From Roseomonas genomospecies 6 (GTDB lineage: Bacteria > Pseudomonadota > Alphaproteobacteria > Azospirillales > Azospirillaceae), in the NCBI RefSeq assembly GCF_008365375.1, contig NZ_QOKW01000008.1, positions 168,430 through 232,429 of the forward strand: a stretch of 64,000 bases of DNA, in the 5' to 3' direction. Of the stretch, positions 60,650-64,000 are shown in pieces. Position 1 is the stretch's first letter; each line of letters opens with the position of its first letter. Made by a program: the position numbers and the translations under genes. The notes below the pieces were generated by a model. It ran no database searches. It was given only the letters and a program-made list of their open reading frames with translations, and was not told the origin of the DNA.

Positions 60650-63258
60650 GCCCCCTTCTCGCCCAGTTCCTGGTGGAAGCCCGCGAACAGATCGCCGCGA
60701 CCACCGACGGCCTGCTGGGGCTGGAACGCGATCCCCACAGCGGCGGGCTGCTCAACGCCGTGTTCCGCTCGGTCCATACGCTGAAGGGATCGTCGGGACT
60801 GTTCGACATCCCGGCCCTGACCGCCGTGCTGCACGCGGGCGAGGATCTGCTGGTCGCCCTGCGCGAACACCGGCTGGTGCTGGACCCCGCGATGCTGGAC
60901 CAGATCCTGGCGGCGCTCGACCTCGTGTCGGCGTGGCTGGACCACATCGAGGACACCGAGACCCTGCCCGACACCGCCGCCGAGCGCGGGCGCCCAGTCA
61001 TCGCCGCCCTGCGCGCCTGGCTGGACGGCCCCCCGGCGGACGGGGAGGCGGACGCGGCAACCGACGCCGGAAACGGGCACGGCGCGGAGACGGAGGAAGC
61101 CGAAGCCCTGCCGCGCTGGCTGTCCGGCGTGCCGGAAGACGCGCTGATGGACGCGGCGGAGCGGGCGGCGGCGGCCGGCGCCCCGGTCCTGGCCATCACC
61201 TACCGTCCCGAACCCCAGTGCTTCTTCAAGGGCGACGATCCGCTGGCCCTGATGACGCAGGTGCCCGAACGCGCCCATCTGGCGGCGGTTCCCCCGGTCG
61301 CCTGGTCGCCGCTGGCCGAATACGACCCCTTTTCCTGCGTTCTGTCCTTCCAGGCCCTGTCCACCGCCCCCCGCAAGGAGGTGGCGCATCTGCTGCGTTA
61401 CGTCGGCAACCAGTCCGACCTGATCGAGATCGAGCCCGCGATCCTGGCCCTGGCGGGTTTGCCCCCGGTCGCCGGTCCGGCGGCGGCGCTGGCCGAGCCG
61501 CTGACCCTGCTGCTGGAGCGCGGCGACCGCCCCGGGCTGGCCGAGGCCGCCCGGATCATGGCCGAGGAGGAGACGGGCGACGACGAGGCCGCGGCGGCGC
61601 TGCTGCGCCGTCTGGCCCGGCTGGCGGGAGCGGAGAGCGCCGACCGGTCGGTTCTGGAGCCGTTGATCGCCGCCCTGGGCGGCGGCCCCGCGGAACCGGC
61701 CCAGCCGCCGCTGAGCGAGGCGGTTCTGCGCGTTCTGGACGAGCAGCGCCGGACGCTGGAGGCGGTGCGCTCCGCCGCATGGCTGGCCGGAAGCATCGGC
61801 GCCGCCGCCAAGGTGGCGGCCAACGCCCTGCGCTTCAGCGGGCGGAGTGGCGAGGCCGAACGGATGCTGCGGGCCGGCGACGCTGCCCTGAACGCCGGAA
61901 ACGCCAAGCCGCTTCTGGACGCCATCGCCGAGGTTCTGGACCCGCCGGCCGCTCCGAAGCCGGTCGCCGCGCCTGTGCCCGCGGCGAAGCCGCTCCGCCG
62001 GACCGCTCCGCCGGCATCCGCCGCTCCGAAGACCATGGCGGCACCGTCTCCGGCAGCCGGAAGCGGCGGTGCCCCGCAGGATGGGGGCGATCGTCCTTCC
62101 ACCGTTCTGCGCGTGGACCAGGGCCGGATCGACGCGCTGATGAACCTGATCGGCGAGCTTGTGGTGGCCAAGAACGGCCTGCCCTTCCTGGCCCGCCGGG
62201 CCGAGAACGTCTACGGCTCGCGCGAGATGGCGCGGGAGATCAAGGAGCAGCACGCCGTCATCGACCGCATCGCGCTGGAGCTGCGCAACAGCATCATGCA
62301 GGTGCGGATGCTGCCGGTGTCCACCGTGTTCCAGCGCTTTCCCCGTCTGGTCCGCGATCTGTCGCGCAAGCTGAACAAGCACGTCGATCTGGTGATCGAG
62401 GGCGAGGAGACCCAGGCCGACAAGACGGTCATCGAGAATCTGTTCGAACCGATCCTGCATCTGGTGCGCAACAGCCTGGACCACGGGTTCGAGGCCGACC
62501 GCGCCGCCGCCGGCAAGCCGGAAACCGCCCGCCTCACCCTGGGCGCCAGCCAGGACAACGATCAGGTCATCATCCGCATCGCCGACGACGGACGCGGAAT
62601 CGACCCCGCCGTGATGCGCGAGAAGGCGGTCGAAAAGGGCCTGATGGACCGCGACGCCGCCCAGCGGCTGAGCGACGGGGAGGCGATCAACCTCATCTTC
62701 GCCGCCGGCTTCTCCACCGCCGCCGCGGTGACGGACGTCAGCGGGCGCGGAGTCGGAATGGACGCCGTGCGCACCGCCATCGAAAAGACCGGCGGGCGGG
62801 TGGAACTGACCAGCGTCCCCGGAACCGGGACCACGGTCAGCCTGCATCTGCCGCTGAGCATGGCCGTCACACGGGTGATGACGCTGGAGGTGTCGGGCCG
62901 GCAGTTCGGCATTCCGATGGACGAGATCGCCGAAACGGTGCGCATCCCGCGCGGCGACGTGGTGGCGATCAAGGACAAGGAAGCCTTCCTGCTGCGCGAC
63001 CGCATCATCCCCCTGGTGCATCTGGACCGCTTGCTGGACCTGCCGCCCAAGGCCGAGGCCGAGGAGGTCGCCGTGCTGGTGGTGCGGGTGGACAAGCAGG
63101 CGGTCGGCCTCGCCATCGAAGCCTTCGGTGAAGGGATGGAGGTCATCGTGAAGCCGCTGGACGGCCCGCTGTCCGGGATGCCGGGCTATCTGGGCACGGC
63201 GCTGCTGGGCGACGGCCGGGTGCTGCTGGTCATGAACCTGAAGGAGCTTGTCGAATGA
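60646..63258 (+). CDS. cheA: CheA histidine kinase
   Basis: An 870-residue kinase. The HPt domain has the phospho-acceptor His44 in VHTLKGSSGLFD. A long middle region (about 110-480) holds ordered stretches (ALMTQVPERAHLAAV, RKEVAHLLRYVGNQSDLIEIEP) and a Pro/Ala linker, with no evident standard P2 domain. Then dimerisation (RIDALMNLIGELVVAKN), ATPase (HLVRNSLDHGFEADR, DDGRGIDP, GRGVGMDAV) and a C-terminal CheW-like domain (FGIPMDEIAETVRIPRGD). It phosphorylates CheY and CheB in response to receptors. Confidence 0.96.
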   Translation: MSPLLAQFLVEAREQIAATTDGLLGLERDPHSGGLLNAVFRSVHTLKGSSGLFDIPALTAVLHAGEDLLVALREHRLVLDPAMLDQILAALDLVSAWLDHIEDTETLPDTAAERGRPVIAALRAWLDGPPADGEADAATDAGNGHGAETEEAEALPRWLSGVPEDALMDAAERAAAAGAPVLAITYRPEPQCFFKGDDPLALMTQVPERAHLAAVPPVAWSPLAEYDPFSCVLSFQALSTAPRKEVAHLLRYVGNQSDLIEIEPAILALAGLPPVAGPAAALAEPLTLLLERGDRPGLAEAARIMAEEETGDDEAAAALLRRLARLAGAESADRSVLEPLIAALGGGPAEPAQPPLSEAVLRVLDEQRRTLEAVRSAAWLAGSIGAAAKVAANALRFSGRSGEAERMLRAGDAALNAGNAKPLLDAIAEVLDPPAAPKPVAAPVPAAKPLRRTAPPASAAPKTMAAPSPAAGSGGAPQDGGDRPSTVLRVDQGRIDALMNLIGELVVAKNGLPFLARRAENVYGSREMAREIKEQHAVIDRIALELRNSIMQVRMLPVSTVFQRFPRLVRDLSRKLNKHVDLVIEGEETQADKTVIENLFEPILHLVRNSLDHGFEADRAAAGKPETARLTLGASQDNDQVIIRIADDGRGIDPAVMREKAVEKGLMDRDAAQRLSDGEAINLIFAAGFSTAAAVTDVSGRGVGMDAVRTAIEKTGGRVELTSVPGTGTTVSLHLPLSMAVTRVMTLEVSGRQFGIPMDEIAETVRIPRGDVVAIKDKEAFLLRDRIIPLVHLDRLLDLPPKAEAEEVAVLVVRVDKQAVGLAIEAFGEGMEVIVKPLDGPLSGMPGYLGTALLGDGRVLLVMNLKELVE

Positions 63259-63536
63259 TCCGGCTTGACGGAGCCACCATCCATCTCGAAGGCGCCTGCC
63301 CGGTGGAAGAGGCCGAGCGGCTTCTGGAACTGCTGCAGACGGGCACCCCCACAGGCTTCGACCTGGGCGGCTGCCGGTCCGTCCACACGGCGGTCCTCCA
63401 GCTTCTCCTGGCCTCGCCCCTGCCCATCCGGATGCCGCCCGCCGAGTCCCTGCTGGCCGCCCTGCTGGCGGGCCGCTTTGGACAGCCTGAACCCGGCGGG
63501 CCCGAACCCGACGGACCCGAACCCAACGGGAGGTGA
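63255..63536 (+). CDS. STAS-like protein at the end of the chemosensory operon
   Basis: A 93-residue protein: LDGATIHLEGACPVEEAERLLELLQ, GFDLGGCRSVHTAVLQLLLAS and PAESLLAALLAG fit a small STAS fold (about residues 1-75). The Ser at SVHTAVLQ is in the loop position phosphorylated in anti-anti-sigma factors. The tail is a repeated GPEPD/GPEPN/PG sequence. ATGA overlap with cheA. Its stop codon coincides with the start of an IS3-type terminal-like sequence (63534), so the tail may have been altered by insertion. Confidence 0.78.
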   Translation: MIRLDGATIHLEGACPVEEAERLLELLQTGTPTGFDLGGCRSVHTAVLQLLLASPLPIRMPPAESLLAALLAGRFGQPEPGGPEPDGPEPNGR

Positions 63537-63564
63537 ACCGCCCCGGGTTTGTCGGAGGCCCCGT
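63534..63564. mobile_element. Possible left end of an IS3-type insertion sequence
   Basis: TGAACCGCCCCGGGTTTGTCGGAGG directly precedes the orfA fragment at the distance usual for IS3-type ends, and starts with TGA as many IS3 ends do. The first 13 bases (TGAACCGCCCCGG) are also found at 42283, next to the IS5-type remnant. Confidence 0.4.
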
Positions 63565-63586
63565 TTCATGAGCGGATGGGGTCGTC

Positions 63587-63700
63587 ATGACGAAACCGGC
63601 GTCACCCAAATACGCCCCTGAAGTCCGCGAGCGCGCGGTGCGGATGGTGTTCGAGCACGAAGCCGAGCATGCCTCGCAGTGGGCGGCGATCAGCTCGATT
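63587..63700 (+). pseudogene. IS3-type transposase OrfA, N-terminal fragment
   Basis: Starts [21 protein letters not shown], then SQWAAISSI, the opening of IS3-family OrfA proteins that carries the first helix of their helix-turn-helix. The similarity stops after about 38 codons where a palindrome begins; the remaining orfA, orfB and right end are missing. A relic lying between the chemosensory operon and the rRNA terminator. Confidence 0.75.
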
Positions 63701-63704
63701 TGTC

Positions 63705-63729
63705 CCCTCCCCCGCTGCGCGGGGGAGGG
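63705..63729. repeat. REP-like palindrome
   Basis: CCCTCCCCCGC-TGC-GCGGGGGAGGG, perfect 11-bp stem. It abuts the point where the orfA fragment ends. A related sequence lies in the norB-norQ gap (4612-4638). Such GC-rich palindromes are commonly dispersed in alphaproteobacterial genomes. Confidence 0.55.
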
Positions 63730-63762
63730 TCAGCGAGGGGGCCCAACTCCAGCACCCCTAAC

Positions 63763-63811
63763 ACGACAAAAAGCCGGCGCTTCCCTTGCGGAGAAGCGCC
63801 GGCTTTGTCGT
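63763..63811 (-). terminator. Strong Rho-independent terminator of the rRNA operon
   Basis: On the minus strand the stem ACGACAAAGCCGGCGCTTC / GAAGCGCCGGCTTTTTGTCGT has some 19 paired bases with two extra T in the descending arm, giving a run of TTTTT. It lies about 80 bases after the 5S gene in its direction. It could also stop transcription from the chemosensory side. Confidence 0.85.
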
Positions 63812-63889
63812 TCATGAAGCCGATTGTCGCGTGACTGTACAACGTTCCGCTGCGTCCGGACCGGTTTTGGTCGGGCGTGTGCCGTGGTG

Positions 63890-64000
63890 ACCTGGCGGCG
63901 ACCTACTCTCCCACGTCTTGAGACGCAGTACCATCGGCGCTGAGGCGTTTCACGGCCGAGTTCGGGATGGGATCGGGTGTTGGGAGCCTCGCCATGACCA
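63890..64000 (-). rRNA. rrf: 5S ribosomal RNA (5' end cut by window edge)
   Basis: The reverse complement reads TGGTCATGGCGAGGCTCCCA near its start, then ACCCGATCCCATCCCGAACTC and GAAACGCCTCAGCGCCGATG, and ends GGGAGAGTAGGTCGCCGCCAGG. This is alphaproteobacterial 5S rRNA; a few 5' bases lie beyond the edge. As 5S is normally last, 23S and 16S genes should lie just outside the window to the right. Confidence 0.95.

Noticed and set aside
60409..63609. Very long minus-strand open frame opposite cheA
   Set aside because: Antisense shadow of cheA and its neighbours; no recognisable domain and no ribosome site.

Overview
The window is GC-rich (well above 60 percent G+C by eye), densely packed DNA from a free-living, respiratory alphaproteobacterium. 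The gene set and protein style (copper nitrite reductase with norEFCBQD and nosR, TRAP and ABC uptake, FixJ-type regulators, EcfG-like promoters, a soluble chemosensory array) suggest Azospirillum or a close Rhodospirillales relative. This placement is inferred, not tested. The right edge enters a ribosomal RNA operon on the minus strand (5S gene and its terminator).

Layout. 1-9 kb: denitrification island with nosR (cut by the left edge), a ferritin-like gene, norEFCBQD on the minus strand and nirK on the plus strand. FNR/NNR-type palindromes (TTGAC-N4-GTCAA, three copies, plus one TTGAT-N4-ATCAA) sit at its promoters. 9-10 kb: small stress-type genes, one behind an EcfG-like promoter. 10-18.5 kb: a LacI regulator divergent from a GH2 glucuronidase-like enzyme, a TRAP transporter and a GH31 enzyme, probably for uronate-containing oligosaccharides. 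18.5-22.3 kb: a hemerythrin/phasin-like fusion, an unrecognised minus-strand ORF and an RTX protein. 22.4-27.7 kb: an amidohydrolase, SnoaL-like protein, GntR regulator and NMT1-type ABC importer sharing a repeated operator. 27.9-31.1 kb: a MacAB-like exporter. 31.5-36.3 kb: kdpFABC with an extra tiny leader gene, but no kdpDE. 36.4-42.1 kb: a MASE1 histidine kinase with a FixJ-like regulator, glutamate dehydrogenase, two Rnk-like proteins and a pseudouridine synthase. 42.1-42.8 kb: an IS5-type transposase remnant.

42.8-63.5 kb is the most unusual part: about twenty consecutive signalling genes, mostly joined by stop/start overlaps. They encode a FixJ regulator, a membrane chemoreceptor, CheY, a small CheZ-like protein, a LOV-domain (blue-light) histidine kinase with a response regulator, a stressosome set (RsbR, RsbS, RsbT and an ATPase-SpoIIE phosphatase), another CheY, a CheC-type phosphatase and a hybrid kinase. 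A bacteriohemerythrin gene on the opposite strand follows, then an array operon: double-headed soluble chemoreceptor, triple CheW, CheB, HEAT-like protein, CheR, CheY, CheA and STAS protein. The second half matches the order of the Vibrio cholerae cluster I (F9, DosM) cytoplasmic array. Joining it to a stressosome and a LOV kinase suggests one sensory island combining light, redox or oxygen and stress input. No sigma factor or anti-sigma factor is encoded here, so the output is open.

The island ends at an IS3-type orfA fragment, a REP-like palindrome and the rRNA operon.
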